Positions 25,669-35,974 of a stretch of DNA of 64,000 nt are shown piece by piece. The stretch's first letter is position 1; every line of letters starts with the position of its first letter. The DNA comes from Acholeplasmataceae bacterium (lineage in GTDB: Bacteria; Bacillota_I; Bacilli_A; Acholeplasmatales; Acholeplasmataceae): the NCBI GenBank assembly GCA_021108415.1, contig JAIOQX010000003.1, forward strand, positions 409,462-473,461, in the 5' to 3' direction. The position numbers were made by a program, and so were the translations under genes. The notes under the pieces were generated by a model. That model was given only the letters and a program-made list of their open reading frames with translations, was not told the DNA's origin and did not search any database.

Positions 25669-27126
25669 ATGAAATCAAGACTAATTATTGCACTATCGTT
25701 ATCTATTACAATTATAGTTCTTTTACCAATTGCTTTAATCCTTTTTAATTTAAGAGGACAAGGCATTTTTATGATTGCTGCAATTCTTTCATTTGTCTAT
25801 ATTGGTGTCTATGTCTTTGGTGGTCTACCTAAATTAATCATCTATGGTATTTATGGTATTATGATCACTTTAATTTTAGCTGTTCTACCTTATGATTATC
25901 AATTTCCAATAATTGTCATAGGTACCTTCTTGTTTATTCTAAATCCTTTATCAGCTTTTGAACAGTTCTTAGAATCTAAAATGAAAGAAGGCGCAGTATT
26001 ACCGATTAGAATTAGATTAAGTGGCACTTATTGGCCGTTTTTTGAATATCGAAGAGAAATGAAAAACTTTTATCATTTACCTCAACAAAGAAAACTATTT
26101 ACTAAAAAGTGGTATCTACATTTAAGACAAGCAACCATGCTTATTTTATATTCATTAGGTGTTTTTTTATTCATACATGAAATTAATTTTATTGCAAATA
26201 GTCTTGATAATTTTATTTGGTATAATTTCTTTGCCTTATATATTGTAGTCATCGTCTTCTTACTAGCATATTTTATTCATTTAAAAGGATTCACTTCAAC
26301 GTTTAGAACATTTTCTATTTCATTATTCCCACCAATTATTTATTTAGTGTTAATTTCTAGATTTGATGATGCGCTTAGATATTCACTAGCTGGATCAACT
26401 TTTATTGTTGGTTTAATCATTTTAACAATAGAATTACATAATTTATTCCAAAGAGTGGCATATGATAGTTATGATTATTATGATGTTGATCAACAAATAG
26501 ATGTTAGAGCCAATGCTTTATTTGAACCTTTAGTTTACAATGAAACATTTACACTTTCTGCTCATTATCAAATTAAAGCATCTAGAAAAATATTTAAACG
26601 CCACTTTCATGACGTCTTAGTTTATGCGAATTTCTTCCACTTTATAATTACAGCCTACGCATATGAAGGTGAAACTGTGCATCTCTACTGTGAATTTAAT
26701 AAAAAAGCAGAAAGAAGAGCGCATAAATTTAACACATATCTGGAATCTAAGTATAAACAAGAAGTACCTCTAGAATTAAAAGATGATCCAGAGAAAACTA
26801 TTTATGAAGAAAACTTTTTCCATAGACCTGAATATATCATAGCTCGAGCACAAAGATTAGCTGAACTTTTAAAAGAATTACATATTGATACAAATATCAT
26901 TATTTCTATTATTGCATATTTCAAAAATGAAGAAGACATTAAATTTATGAAAAAAGAATATTCAATTAATATTTTGGATACATTAAAAGTCGATGATTAT
27001 ATCACGACTCGAATTGATTTAAAAACTGTAAACAATGAGTACCTTATTGAAACAAAAATTAGAGATGTACTTTTATCTTTAATGGTATATCATGGGAAGT
27101 ATGTAAGAATATCAGTCTACTATTAA
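25669..27126 (+). CDS. Multi-pass membrane protein, unknown
   Basis: 485 residues. Two groups of hydrophobic helices (about 7-95 and 148-255, seven or eight in all) separated by a short basic loop (RREMKNFYHLPQQRKLFTKKWY), then a long soluble C-terminal half (about 260-485) without a recognised motif. GGTAG lies six bases before the ATG. It is framed by terminators on both sides, so a single-gene unit. No family recognised. Confidence 0.7.
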   Translation: MKSRLIIALSLSITIIVLLPIALILFNLRGQGIFMIAAILSFVYIGVYVFGGLPKLIIYGIYGIMITLILAVLPYDYQFPIIVIGTFLFILNPLSAFEQFLESKMKEGAVLPIRIRLSGTYWPFFEYRREMKNFYHLPQQRKLFTKKWYLHLRQATMLILYSLGVFLFIHEINFIANSLDNFIWYNFFALYIVVIVFLLAYFIHLKGFTSTFRTFSISLFPPIIYLVLISRFDDALRYSLAGSTFIVGLIILTIELHNLFQRVAYDSYDYYDVDQQIDVRANALFEPLVYNETFTLSAHYQIKASRKIFKRHFHDVLVYANFFHFIITAYAYEGETVHLYCEFNKKAERRAHKFNTYLESKYKQEVPLELKDDPEKTIYEENFFHRPEYIIARAQRLAELLKELHIDTNIIISIIAYFKNEEDIKFMKKEYSINILDTLKVDDYITTRIDLKTVNNEYLIETKIRDVLLSLMVYHGKYVRISVYY

Positions 27127-27155
27127 AAAAAAGCTTTTATTTTAAAGCTTTTTTT
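27126..27155 (+). terminator. Terminator of the membrane protein gene
   Basis: AAAAAAGCTTT / AAAGCTTTTTTT with a 6-base loop and T-run directly after the stop codon. Confidence 0.8.
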
Positions 27156-27180
27156 ATTAAATATATAAATATCTATATAA

Positions 27181-27238
27181 AGAAAAAAGACGAAGTGTCT
27201 TTGTTTTTATATGGTTGTATAGCCCCCGATATGTCACA
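27181..27238 (-). ncRNA. Possible short minus-strand RNA of about 58 nt
   Basis: On the minus strand a promoter TTGTTT (27268-27273), 17-base spacer, TATAAT (27245-27250) is followed about 40 bases later by the perfect 6-bp hairpin AAAGAC/GTCTTT (27186-27202, loop 5) and a T-run. Nothing in between codes for a protein (the first ATG is followed at once by TGA). Conserved-looking GGGGGCUA lies in the middle. Inferred from signals only. Confidence 0.45.
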
Positions 27239-27335
27239 TTTTATATTATACCACTGAATAAAAAAAGAAACAAGAAGATGAAATATTAATTTTCTATTAA
27301 ATGTCATTTTATCCTTTTATAAAGCATTAAAATGC

Positions 27336-27364
27336 TTGACATAAAAACAATAAAATGATAGATT
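27336..27364 (+). promoter_or_regulatory. Strong promoter of the structured RNA
   Basis: Perfect TTGACA (27336-27341), 17-base spacer, TAGATT (27359-27364) with TGA directly upstream as an extended -10 element. It is the best consensus promoter in the 27-kb intergenic region and does not sit before a protein gene. Confidence 0.8.
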
Positions 27365-27370
27365 GTAAGT

Positions 27371-27519
27371 AAACCTAGGAAGCAGCCGTGGAACCCAAAT
27401 CTTATGAATGGGAGTTACACGATACTGGTGTGAATGCCGATTACTCGGAATCCCGATGTATTGATAAATTAACACCCACTTGAACGTATATCGTTCTCAC
27501 AGCTTTCTAGGCTTTTTTT
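27371..27519 (+). ncRNA. Structured non-coding RNA, about 147 nt, family not identified
   Basis: The transcript expected from the promoter ends in a closing stem: CCUAGGAAGC (27374-27383) pairs completely with GCUUUCUAGG (27502-27511), and the T-run 27513-27519 follows at once. A second helix GUGGAAC (27388-27394) pairs with GUUC-U-CAC (27493-27500). Inside, further helices are possible: GGGAGUU/AACACCC, ACAC/GUGU and CCGA/UCGG. Size, long end-to-end stem and a large interior are compatible with 6S RNA, but I could not match a consensus; a cis-acting leader for the M42 gene 53 bases downstream is the alternative. No open reading frame fits. Confidence 0.75.
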
Positions 27520-27532
27520 AATGCAAAAATAA

Positions 27533-27541
27533 TGATATAAT
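27533..27541 (+). promoter_or_regulatory. Extended -10 promoter of the second M42 gene
   Basis: TGATATAAT between the T-run of the structured RNA and the M42 start. Its presence argues that the M42 gene can be transcribed independently of the upstream RNA. Confidence 0.55.
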
Positions 27542-27571
27542 AGTTATAATTTATAAAAGGAGTGAACATAA

Positions 27572-28630
27572 ATGAATAAAGCATATGAAGCTTTGAAAAC
27601 CTTATCTTTACTACCAGGTGTGCCTGGTAATGAAAAACAGGTTAGAGCATATATTAAAAATGAAATTAAAGGGTTTGCTGATGAAGTCATCACAGATAAT
27701 TTAGGATCTTTAATAGCGATAAAAAATCAAGAAGGACCACATGTCATGATTGCTGGACATATGGATGAAATTGGTTTATTAGTGACACAAATTACTAAAG
27801 ATGGTTTTGTTAAATTCCAAACATTAGGCGGATGGTTTTCTCAAGTTATGCTAGCTCAAGTTTGGGATATTCATACACCAAAAGGTATCATAACTGCAGT
27901 GACAGGTGTTAAACCTCCACACATTATGCCCCTAGAAAAGAGAAAAGAAGCTATTTCTATTGAATCTATGTATTTAGACGTTGGGGTATCTTCTAAAGAA
28001 GAGGCTATGGCAATTGGTATCCTACCTGGACAAATGATTACACCACATGCGGAGTTCAAAGTATTAGGAAGCCAAAAACACTTGTTATCTAAAGCATGGG
28101 ATAATCGTATAGGTAGTGCAGTTGTTATGGAAGTGTTAAAAAGATTGAATCAATCACCTAATAAACTGTATGCAACTTTTACTGTACAAGAAGAAGTTGG
28201 CTTAAGAGGTGCTAAAACATCAAGCTATATTGCGCATCCAGAAATTGCAATTGCAGTTGATACAGGTCTAGCTAATGATGTGCCAGATGGTGATGCAAAC
28301 GAACAATCACTTGGAAAAGGACCACAAATCTTATTATATGATGGTGGACTAGTCCCTAATCAAAAGCTAAGAGAATTTGTGATTCATGTAGCTAAAGAAG
28401 AAAATATACCTTATCAAGAAGCATTTATTGTAGGTGGAAGAACAGATGCTGGTCATATGCATCTAGCACATGATGGCGCTCTTGGTCTATCTATTGGTAT
28501 TCCAACAAGATATATGCATTCACATACATCGATTATTCATTATGATGATTATGAACACACGGTTAAACTTGTATTAGCTGTTGTCAAAAGATTAGATAGA
28601 CAAACTGTTGATCAACTTTTAAATGACTAA
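27572..28630 (+). CDS. M42 family metallopeptidase (aminopeptidase), second copy
   Basis: 352 residues. Same family as the gene at 11241-12302: GHMDEIG (near 63), SKAWDNRIGS (near 174), VQEEVGLRGAKTSS (near 208), AVDTGLANDVPDGDA and C-terminal TRYMHSHTSI. AAAAGGAG stands 10 bases before the ATG. This copy resembles YsdC/glutamyl-aminopeptidase-like members more closely by its VDTG...DVP loop. Substrate unknown. It is transcribed alone, behind the structured RNA. Confidence 0.92.
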   Translation: MNKAYEALKTLSLLPGVPGNEKQVRAYIKNEIKGFADEVITDNLGSLIAIKNQEGPHVMIAGHMDEIGLLVTQITKDGFVKFQTLGGWFSQVMLAQVWDIHTPKGIITAVTGVKPPHIMPLEKRKEAISIESMYLDVGVSSKEEAMAIGILPGQMITPHAEFKVLGSQKHLLSKAWDNRIGSAVVMEVLKRLNQSPNKLYATFTVQEEVGLRGAKTSSYIAHPEIAIAVDTGLANDVPDGDANEQSLGKGPQILLYDGGLVPNQKLREFVIHVAKEENIPYQEAFIVGGRTDAGHMHLAHDGALGLSIGIPTRYMHSHTSIIHYDDYEHTVKLVLAVVKRLDRQTVDQLLND

Positions 28631-28655
28631 ACACGCAAATTGCGTGTTTTTTTTT
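28631..28655 (+). terminator. Terminator of the second M42 gene
   Basis: ACACGCA / TGCGTGT, 3-base loop, nine T. Confidence 0.88.
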
Positions 28656-28664
28656 ACGCATATT

Positions 28665-28673
28665 TGATATAAT
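28665..28673 (+). promoter_or_regulatory. Extended -10 promoter of rsmD
   Basis: TGATATAAT, 30 bases before the rsmD start; no -35 box identified. Confidence 0.6.
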
Positions 28674-28702
28674 ACATATGGATGAAAGGACAGTGATTTT
28701 AT

Positions 28703-29245
28703 ATGCGTGTCATTGGAGGATATCATAAAGGTAGAATATTAAAAAGAGTAGGCAAAAAAACAACAAGAGAAACTGCTGATATGGTTAAAGAATCAGTTTT
28801 TAATATGATAGCTGGAAGAAACTTTAACTGTGTCTTAGATTTATTTGCAGGATCTGGTGCATATGGCTTAGAGGCTTTATCTAGAGGGGCTAAGTACTTA
28901 TATGCAGTTGATCATGATAAAGATGCGATAAAATGCGTTTTTGAAAATGCTAGAATCTTAGATGTTGCAGAACATATGACGATTTTAGAAAGAGATTATA
29001 AGCAATTTCTTAAAAATATAGGCAATCTATATTTTGATTTAGTCTTTATCGATCCACCTTATGATCTAGACGTCTATGATGAGGTCTTAAATGCATTAAA
29101 TGAATCTATAGAAGAATACGGATTGATTGTTGTAGAATCAAAAAAACAAAAAATATTAAATGAAACTTATAAAGATTTGGTTAAAATAAAAGAAAAAACA
29201 TATGGTATTAAACGCGTTACCATATATGAAAAGATAATAGATTAA
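28703..29245 (+). CDS. rsmD: 16S rRNA (guanine(966)-N(2))-methyltransferase RsmD
   Basis: 180 residues, normal length. MRVIGGYHKGR at the start, SAM site VLDLFAGSGAYGLEALSRGA (near 45-64) and the catalytic FIDPPYDL (near 114) are diagnostic. Methylates 16S rRNA on the assembled small subunit. AAAGGA lies 12 bases before the ATG. The common partner coaD is not next to it here. Confidence 0.93.
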   Translation: MRVIGGYHKGRILKRVGKKTTRETADMVKESVFNMIAGRNFNCVLDLFAGSGAYGLEALSRGAKYLYAVDHDKDAIKCVFENARILDVAEHMTILERDYKQFLKNIGNLYFDLVFIDPPYDLDVYDEVLNALNESIEEYGLIVVESKKQKILNETYKDLVKIKEKTYGIKRVTIYEKIID

Positions 29246-29249
29246 AAAA

Positions 29250-29280
29250 AAGAATATCCTTTGTGATATTCTTATTTTTT
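29250..29280 (+). terminator. Bidirectional terminator after rsmD
   Basis: AAGAATATC / GATATTCTT with loop CTTTGT; T-run on the plus strand, A-run before it serves the convergent minus-strand gene. Confidence 0.8.
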
Positions 29281-30105
29281 AAATTTAACAGATTTTAAGA
29301 CTTCATATCTGTTTTTTGAAAGATTTAGTTTTATGATTGCATCATGATATTTTTCTAAATGCATGATGTGTTCTTCATAATCTAAGTTAATTTTAATAAA
29401 GTTTGGATCTTCAATTTTAAAAGGTTGTGACGTTGCGATCCAATAAAGATAATGTTTTTCAATATAATGATGATCTTCATAAAGTTGGATGGTTGCAAAT
29501 TTATCAATAATATAATTTTCATTAACGTAGAGATCTTTAATCGTTACTTTTGCCATATGAGGATCTAGCGTTCTCGTATATGCAAATTCTTTTTCTTTTC
29601 CAATAATAATGATGACTTTATCAGATTTAAAGTATCGCAATTGATATAATTTAACAATACCGTAGATGATAACAAATAAACTAATAGCATATAAGACATA
29701 TTCTAAGAAGTCATCAATTAAAAAATATCCAAGAGCTGAAATAATAACTGAAAATAAAAACATTGCATAAATTGCTTTTTTAATATATGACATTGCAAAT
29801 ATATCTTCATTTGGTACTTTGAACTTTGTTCTCTTTATTTTTAATCTCTTTCGTGAGATTCCACCAGTAAAACGAATAAATAAGACAGCAGCTAGTATAA
29901 TAGGTAAAACATTACTTACAAAAACTAATAAGATGATTTTCCCTGAATTATTGCCAAATGCTACAGGCAAAAAACTAAACAAAGATGACAAAAAAACGAT
30001 AGATAAGAACAAAAACGATAAGTCTTTTCTACCAGAAATTCTGTATATAAAATGTGATATGATAAAAAATGATGCCAAGCTCAATATAAAATTTGTGATA
30101 TCCAT
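29272..30105 (-). CDS. Multi-pass membrane protein, unknown
   Basis: 277 residues. Five or six transmembrane helices in the first 165 residues (about 5-22, 30-48, 57-78, 110-130, 137-155), then a soluble C-terminal domain (about 165-277). No recognised family. Convergent with rsmD; the shared terminator overlaps its stop. A suitable ribosome site (AAGAGGCATG) precedes the start. Confidence 0.7.
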   Translation of the reverse strand: MDITNFILSLASFFIISHFIYRISGRKDLSFLFLSIVFLSSLFSFLPVAFGNNSGKIILLVFVSNVLPIILAAVLFIRFTGGISRKRLKIKRTKFKVPNEDIFAMSYIKKAIYAMFLFSVIISALGYFLIDDFLEYVLYAISLFVIIYGIVKLYQLRYFKSDKVIIIIGKEKEFAYTRTLDPHMAKVTIKDLYVNENYIIDKFATIQLYEDHHYIEKHYLYWIATSQPFKIEDPNFIKINLDYEEHIMHLEKYHDAIIKLNLSKNRYEVLKSVKFKK

Positions 30106-30342
30106 AACATGCCTCTTTTTTATTTTCTATGTAATTAGTATAAATAATAATTTAATTATTGTCAATCATTATGGTTGACTCAAACTTTTAAATAAATATG
30201 TTTATTAGCCATATATCATCGATATTTATATATTATAAGAGTGCTTTATGTGAAATTTTAATTAAACACAAAACTTTATCTCTTATGTCTTGTAATTTGT
30301 GAGTTTATCAAGTAAAATAAGATTGAAAAGATAGGAGTGATG

Positions 30343-30570
30343 ATGATGCCAAACCTAGCCATATGGTTATTTGTAGTATTATTAGTAGTTGCAGTATTAA
30401 TTGGTGCAATTGTAGGATTCTTTCTAGCTAGAAAATGGTTTAAGAGATACCTTGAAAAAAATCCACCAGTAAACGAACAAATGATTCGTGAAATGATGCG
30501 TCAAATGGGACGTACCCCATCTGAAAAGCAAGTAAGACAAATACTTAGTTCAATGAATCAATACAAATAG
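30343..30570 (+). CDS. YneF family (UPF0154) small membrane protein
   Basis: About 75 residues. One N-terminal transmembrane helix with Gly residues ([20 protein letters not shown]) followed by the typical soluble tail [32 protein letters not shown], which identifies UPF0154/YneF. Function unknown. Several ATG codons in a row (30340, 30343, 30346) follow AGGAG; 30343 or 30346 gives the best spacing, so the exact start is open by one codon. Confidence 0.88.
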   Translation: MMPNLAIWLFVVLLVVAVLIGAIVGFFLARKWFKRYLEKNPPVNEQMIREMMRQMGRTPSEKQVRQILSSMNQYK

Positions 30571-30594
30571 ACATTTATATAATGTCTTTTTTTT
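30569..30594 (+). terminator. Terminator after the YneF-family gene
   Basis: AGACATT / AATGTCT, loop TATAT, eight T; overlaps the stop codon. Confidence 0.8.
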
Positions 30595-30596
30595 CG

Positions 30597-30625
30597 CGAA
30601 AAAAAAAGCATCAGATGATGCTTTT
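30597..30625 (-). terminator. Terminator of plsY (minus strand)
   Basis: AAAAGCATCA / TGATGCTTTT with a 2-base gap; T-run on the minus strand (A-run 30597-30607 on plus). Confidence 0.8.
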
Positions 30626-31270
30626 CTACATTTTACTTTCTGTTCCATCTCTTAGCCTTTGATAATTACCTTTATGCTTTATAAATATAATAGTACCTAA
30701 AATTGCAATAATGACTAAATCCATGATGCGTGTTGCAAAGTTATATAATGGATGTTCAAAGAAAATCCTTATGATGAAAAATAGAAGAACACCAATCGCA
30801 CAAGCTGTTGAAGCAAGTGAGACATATCTAGTGGTTAAGAACACTGTGATAAAGACAACCATAATACCTAATGCAACCCATGGCTCAATAGCAAGGATCA
30901 TACCAGCAGAAGTTGCAACTGCTTTTCCACCTTTAAATTTAATATAAACAGGAAATACATGACCTAAAACTGCAGCCAATCCATAAAAGGCTGATATGGT
31001 AATATTGTACTGACTGACAATGTATAAAGAAGGATTACCAATTAAAAACACAATAGCAATAACCAATGCACCTTTTAAGACATCAAAAAGAAATGCAAAA
31101 ATGCCTAATCTAATCCCTAAAACTCGAATTGTATTGGTTGCACCAGTACTTTTTGATCCGTGTTCTCTAATATCAATTTTTTTAAATACTTTTCCAAGAA
31201 TTAACCCACTTGGTATACTTCCTAATAAATATGAAAGTAACATGAGTAAGCCGATATATACATAATCCAT
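30626..31270 (-). CDS. plsY: Acyl-phosphate glycerol-3-phosphate acyltransferase PlsY
   Basis: About 214 residues, five or more transmembrane helices. Catalyses the first acylation in phospholipid synthesis using acyl-phosphate. Conserved motifs: YLLGSIPSGLILGK (motif 1), REHGSKSTGATNTIRVLG (motif 2, Gly-Ser and Asn), and VFPVYIKFKGGKAVATSAG (motif 3). ATG 31270 is used: GAGGTG lies six bases upstream, and the in-frame GTG at 31279 is part of that ribosome site. Divergent from parE. Confidence 0.95.
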   Translation of the reverse strand: MDYVYIGLLMLLSYLLGSIPSGLILGKVFKKIDIREHGSKSTGATNTIRVLGIRLGIFAFLFDVLKGALVIAIVFLIGNPSLYIVSQYNITISAFYGLAAVLGHVFPVYIKFKGGKAVATSAGMILAIEPWVALGIMVVFITVFLTTRYVSLASTACAIGVLLFFIIRIFFEHPLYNFATRIMDLVIIAILGTIIFIKHKGNYQRLRDGTESKM

Positions 31271-31350
31271 ATTTTTCACCTCATTACTTTCATTATTATA
31301 TCATATAAAAATATGATTTCAATTTAATATGAATAAAACATATTCAAATA

Positions 31351-31379
31351 TTGTGTATGACCATATTTTTTGATATAAT
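31351..31379 (+). promoter_or_regulatory. Promoter of parE-parC
   Basis: TTGTGT (31351-31356), 17-base spacer, TATAAT (31374-31379) with TGA upstream as extended -10. Confidence 0.7.
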
Positions 31380-31407
31380 ATGAACATACAAATAAGTTGG
31401 TGATGAT

Positions 31408-33369
31408 GTGAGCAAAATGATAAAACAATATGATGAAAAATCGATTCAAATACTAGAGGGACTCGAAGCAGTTAGAAAACGTCCTGGTATGTATATTGGA
31501 TCTACAGACCAAAGAGGTCTACATCACTTGGTTTGGGAAATCGTAGATAATTCTATTGATGAAGCCCTAACAGGTTATGGTAATGAAATTACATGTACAA
31601 TTAAAGCTGATAACAGCATTGAGGTTTCTGATAATGGACGAGGTATGCCATACAAAATGCATACATCTGGACGTCCTACAACAGAAATCATTTTTACTGT
31701 TCTACATGCTGGTGGTAAGTTTTCAAATGATAGTGGCTATAAAGTAGCAGGTGGATTACATGGTGTTGGATCATCGGTAGTTAACGCACTATCTCAATTC
31801 TTAGAAGTAACCATTTATAGAGACAATGGTATTTGGTGGCAAAGATTTTCTAATGGTGGCAAAGATATATCAAAAATTAAACGTATAGGAGATACAAAAA
31901 AGACAGGAACAACTGTTTATTTTAAACCAGATCCTAAAATCTTTTCATCTACACTTTTTTCTTATGATTTAATTAAAGAACGACTTAGAGAACAAGCATT
32001 TTTAATTAAGGGTTTAAAGATTAATTTAATTGATCAAAGAAATAATCAAAAAGAATCTTTTAAATATGATGAAGGTATAAAAGCGTATGTTGAATTTTTA
32101 AATAAAGATAAAAAAGTAGTTAATGACACATATGTTATTGAATCACTTTATCATCTAGAAAAACAGAAAAAGAAAACGATTGAAGTTGATATCGCATTTC
32201 AATTTACACATGGCTATATAGAGTCAATTTTATCCTTTGTAAATAATGTTAGAACTAGAGATGGCGGTACACACGAAACAGGATTTAAATCTGCTTTAAC
32301 ACGATCTGTAAACGATTATGCTAGAAAATACAACATTATAAAAGATAAAGACTCTAATTTAGATGGATCAGACATCAGAGAAGGCTTAACTGCCATTGTA
32401 TCGCTTCGTATACCAGAAGATGTTTTAGAGTTTGAAGGACAAACAAAAGGCAAATTAGGGACACCTGAAGCTAGAAATGCAACAGACAATGTTGTTTATG
32501 AAAATATGTCTACCTACCTTGAAGAGCATAAAGCAGTAGCAAGTTCTATTATCAATCGTGCACAAAGTGCACAAAAGGCTAGAGAAGCTGCTAGAAAAGC
32601 TAGAGAAGAAGCTAGAAATGGTAAAACAAGAAATAAAAAAGAAATTACTTTATCTGGTAAATTAGCACCTGCTCAATCTAAAGATAAGACTAAAAATGAA
32701 TTATTTTTAGTCGAAGGAGATTCAGCTGGTGGATCTGCAAAACAAGGTAGAAACAGAAAGCATCAAGCTATACTTCCACTACGTGGTAAAGTTATTAATA
32801 CAGAAAAAGCAAGTTTAGATGCAATTTTAAGAAACGAAGAAATTGCGACAATGATACATACAATAGGTGCTGATTTTGGGCCTGATTTTGATATGAAAAA
32901 ATGTAATTATCAAAAAATCATCATCATGACAGATGCTGATACCGATGGTGCACATATTCAAGTCTTATTATTAACATTCTTTTTTAGATATATGAGACCT
33001 TTAATTGAAGATGGTAGACTATATTTAGCACAACCACCTTTATATAAAGTATCTGTTAAAAAAGGTAGAAAAGAAGAATCTAATTATGCTTGGTCTGATG
33101 AAGAATTAAAAGCCTTAATTAATGGTCAAAGCGCAACCATCCAAAGATATAAAGGTCTTGGAGAGATGAATGCGCCACAATTATGGGATACAACCATGAA
33201 TCCAGAACATAGATCGTTGATTCAAGTTAAAATAGACGATTTATCTGCATCAGATAAACGAGTATCTATTTTAATGGGTGATCAAGTCGCACCAAGAAGA
33301 CAATGGATTGAAGAAAATGTTGATTTTGAAATCAGTGATGATTTTGATCTTGAGTTAGGAGATAAATAA
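31408..33369 (+). CDS. parE: DNA topoisomerase IV subunit B
   Basis: 653 residues. ATPase subunit of topoisomerase IV, which decatenates daughter chromosomes. GHKL motifs: [11 protein letters not shown] (near 47), DNGRGMP (near 74), [15 protein letters not shown] (near 115); TOPRIM motifs [17 protein letters not shown] and [12 protein letters not shown]. Start GTG (VSKMIKQYD) after a weak GGTGAT; an internal ATG nine bases on is possible. Assigned as ParE rather than GyrB because the partner gene reads as ParC. Confidence 0.93.
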   Translation: MSKMIKQYDEKSIQILEGLEAVRKRPGMYIGSTDQRGLHHLVWEIVDNSIDEALTGYGNEITCTIKADNSIEVSDNGRGMPYKMHTSGRPTTEIIFTVLHAGGKFSNDSGYKVAGGLHGVGSSVVNALSQFLEVTIYRDNGIWWQRFSNGGKDISKIKRIGDTKKTGTTVYFKPDPKIFSSTLFSYDLIKERLREQAFLIKGLKINLIDQRNNQKESFKYDEGIKAYVEFLNKDKKVVNDTYVIESLYHLEKQKKKTIEVDIAFQFTHGYIESILSFVNNVRTRDGGTHETGFKSALTRSVNDYARKYNIIKDKDSNLDGSDIREGLTAIVSLRIPEDVLEFEGQTKGKLGTPEARNATDNVVYENMSTYLEEHKAVASSIINRAQSAQKAREAARKAREEARNGKTRNKKEITLSGKLAPAQSKDKTKNELFLVEGDSAGGSAKQGRNRKHQAILPLRGKVINTEKASLDAILRNEEIATMIHTIGADFGPDFDMKKCNYQKIIIMTDADTDGAHIQVLLLTFFFRYMRPLIEDGRLYLAQPPLYKVSVKKGRKEESNYAWSDEELKALINGQSATIQRYKGLGEMNAPQLWDTTMNPEHRSLIQVKIDDLSASDKRVSILMGDQVAPRRQWIEENVDFEISDDFDLELGDK

Positions 33370-35963
33370 TGTCAGTCATCAAGAAAGTTAACGATTACGT
33401 TGAAAACATCATTGAATCTTCTGTCGTAGAAATCTTTAGTGATCGATTCGCCAGATATTCTAAATATATCATCCAAGATCGCGCACTACCAGATGCTAGA
33501 GATGGCTTAAAGCCTGTACAGCGTCGTATTTTGTATGCAATGCAACAATTAGGAATGTATCATAATAAACCTTATAAAAAATCAGCAAGAATTGCTGGAG
33601 AAGTTATGGGTAAATATCACCCTCATGGTGATTCAAGTATTTATGAAGCAATGGTTAGACTCTCACAAGATTTTAAGATGAGAGCTTTATTAATTGATAT
33701 GCATGGTAACAATGGTTCAATCGATGGAGATAGTGCAGCTGCGATGCGTTATACAGAAGCAAGATTATCTAAGGCTGCTGAAGCATTATTAGGTGATATT
33801 GATAAAAGAACTGTTCCATTTGTACCTAATTTTGATGATGAAGAGTTAGAACCAACAGTTCTTCCGGCAAAATTTCCTAATTTATTAGTAAATGGATCGA
33901 CAGGTATTTCTGCAGGATATGCAACTAAAATACCACCGCACAATTTCAGTGAAGTTGTAGATGCAACGATTGCTTATCTAGATAATGATCAAATCACATT
34001 TAAAGAAATCACTAAATATATCAAAGGTCCTGATTTTCCAACTGGAGGAATTGTCCAAGGTAAAGAAGGTATTTTACAAGCATTAGAAACAGGTGCTGGT
34101 AAAGTCATGATTAGAGCAAAAGCTGATATAGAAGAAATGTCTAAATCACAAGATTGTATCATCATCTCAGAAATACCTTATGAAGTTAATAAAGCTGATT
34201 TAGTTAAAGCTATTGATGTTTTGAGAATTGATAAAAAGATTGATGATATCTTAGAAGTAAGAGATGAATCAGATCAACAAGGATTAAGAATAGCAATTGA
34301 CTTAAAAAAAGGTGCAGATGCACAATTAATGCTTAATCTATTATATAAATCAACTGATCTACAAGTTGCATATAACTATAATATGGTAGCCATCTTAAAT
34401 CATAGACCTGTTTTAGTAGGTGTACTACCTATTTTAAAAGCATATGTTGATCATCAAAAAGATGTCATCACGAATAGATCTAATTACGAATTAGAAAAAG
34501 CTGAAAAAAGACAACATATCGTAATGGGTTTAATTAAGATGGTAAGCATCTTAGATGAAGTTATTAAAGCAATTAGAGAATCACAAAATAAACAGAATGC
34601 AAAAGAATCAATTATGAATTTATTTGATTTTTCTGAGATGCAAGCTGAAGCAATCGTTACACTTCAATTGTATCGTTTGTCTAATACAGATATTCTAGCT
34701 TTAGAAAACGAAAAAGATACATTAGGTGATGTCATTAAAGAACTAGAGCATATTTTATCTTCTGAACATGCGTTAAGACGTGTCATCAAAAGAGAATTGA
34801 TTGAAATATCTAAAGTTTTAGGAGATCCAAGAAGAACGCAAATAGAAGAAGAAATTGAAACGATTAAGATTGATGAAAAAGATTTGATTTCTGATGAAAA
34901 AGTAATGATTGGTATTACTAAAGATGGATATGTCAAGAGAGCTTCATCTAGAAGTTATCAAGCAACTGTCTCAGTTGGATTAAAACAAGATGATGTCTTA
35001 ATTTTTGAAAAAGAAGTCAATACGCTAGATACTTTATTAATATTTACAAATCTTGGGAATTATATCTTTCTTCCAGTCTATAAGATCGATGATCAAAAGT
35101 GGAAAGATCTAGGTATCTATATTAATAACATTACACCAATTTCAACTGATGAGCGCATCATTGATGTCCTTTTAGTTAATAGCTTTAAGGATAATGATTA
35201 TGTCTTATTAGCAACTAGAAATGGGATGATGAAACAATCAAAACTATCTGATTTTGAAGTTTCTAGATATTATAAACCTATGAAATGTATGAAACTAAGT
35301 GGTGATGATCAATTAGTATCCGTACATTATGGGCAAAAAGATAATTTGATTTCAATATCTAAAAAAGGATATGTCCTAAGATATAAAACAGATGATCTTC
35401 CTTTATACGGCCTTCAAGCAGGTGGTGTGAAAGGTATGAACATCGGATCAAATGATGAGCTTGTATCAAGTTTATATGTCTCTGAGCGTGATGATTTCAT
35501 TATGTTATCTACAAGAGGACATGTGATTAAAGATATTGTTGAAGAACTACCTATCTATAATAGAAATAGAAAAGGTATTTTAGTTGTCGAACATCTAAAA
35601 TCAAATCCTCATGATGTTGCAGATGCAGCTAGATTATCTAAATCACAACAAAAAGAAGATGTGGATGTTTTGATTGTAACCGAAACGAGTTCTCTAAAAG
35701 TAAAAACATCTGATTTAAAATATTCAGGAAACAAATTTGGTAAAAAAATGTTTGATGATTCTGAGCTTGGCAGTGCTTATATGATTAAAATAGAGGATGC
35801 AATTGAAGAGGTTGATCTTCCTAAAAAGGTAAAACCTGTAATTAGCAAACCTAAAGATATTGTTAAACCAATAGATTTACTAAAAGAAGAGGAAATTGTA
35901 ACTAAAGATCATAAAAAAATTAGATTGAATCGATTTGATTTATTTGATGATATCGATGAATAA
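33369..35963 (+). CDS. parC: DNA topoisomerase IV subunit A
   Basis: 864 residues. DNA-cleaving subunit. The quinolone-resistance region reads [19 protein letters not shown], and the catalytic Tyr is in [13 protein letters not shown] (near 123). [17 protein letters not shown] and LPARFPNLL-like context ([22 protein letters not shown]) favour ParC; no clear GyrA-box (QRRGGKG) is seen in the C-terminal beta-pinwheel. Start ATG overlaps the parE stop by one base (TAATG). C-terminal 40 residues are Lys-rich. Confidence 0.93.
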   Translation: MSVIKKVNDYVENIIESSVVEIFSDRFARYSKYIIQDRALPDARDGLKPVQRRILYAMQQLGMYHNKPYKKSARIAGEVMGKYHPHGDSSIYEAMVRLSQDFKMRALLIDMHGNNGSIDGDSAAAMRYTEARLSKAAEALLGDIDKRTVPFVPNFDDEELEPTVLPAKFPNLLVNGSTGISAGYATKIPPHNFSEVVDATIAYLDNDQITFKEITKYIKGPDFPTGGIVQGKEGILQALETGAGKVMIRAKADIEEMSKSQDCIIISEIPYEVNKADLVKAIDVLRIDKKIDDILEVRDESDQQGLRIAIDLKKGADAQLMLNLLYKSTDLQVAYNYNMVAILNHRPVLVGVLPILKAYVDHQKDVITNRSNYELEKAEKRQHIVMGLIKMVSILDEVIKAIRESQNKQNAKESIMNLFDFSEMQAEAIVTLQLYRLSNTDILALENEKDTLGDVIKELEHILSSEHALRRVIKRELIEISKVLGDPRRTQIEEEIETIKIDEKDLISDEKVMIGITKDGYVKRASSRSYQATVSVGLKQDDVLIFEKEVNTLDTLLIFTNLGNYIFLPVYKIDDQKWKDLGIYINNITPISTDERIIDVLLVNSFKDNDYVLLATRNGMMKQSKLSDFEVSRYYKPMKCMKLSGDDQLVSVHYGQKDNLISISKKGYVLRYKTDDLPLYGLQAGGVKGMNIGSNDELVSSLYVSERDDFIMLSTRGHVIKDIVEELPIYNRNRKGILVVEHLKSNPHDVADAARLSKSQQKEDVDVLIVTETSSLKVKTSDLKYSGNKFGKKMFDDSELGSAYMIKIEDAIEEVDLPKKVKPVISKPKDIVKPIDLLKEEEIVTKDHKKIRLNRFDLFDDIDE

Positions 35964-35974
35964 GGGAGAAAAAA

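Noticed and set aside
27371..27519. SRP RNA, because AGGAAGCAGCC occurs at 27378-27387 and beyond
   Set aside because: The matching 5' partner of the SRP hairpin (GGUCAGG-type strand) is absent and these bases pair with the 3' end of the transcript instead.
27371..27519. T-box leader of the M42 gene, because GUGGAACC resembles the T-box motif
   Set aside because: The motif lies at the 5' end, not before the terminator, the rest of the T-box consensus is missing, and an M42 peptidase is not a usual T-box gene.
31408..35963. gyrB-gyrA in place of parE-parC
   Set aside because: The A subunit has the ParC-like [12 protein letters not shown] stretch and no visible GyrA-box; ParE-ParC fits better.
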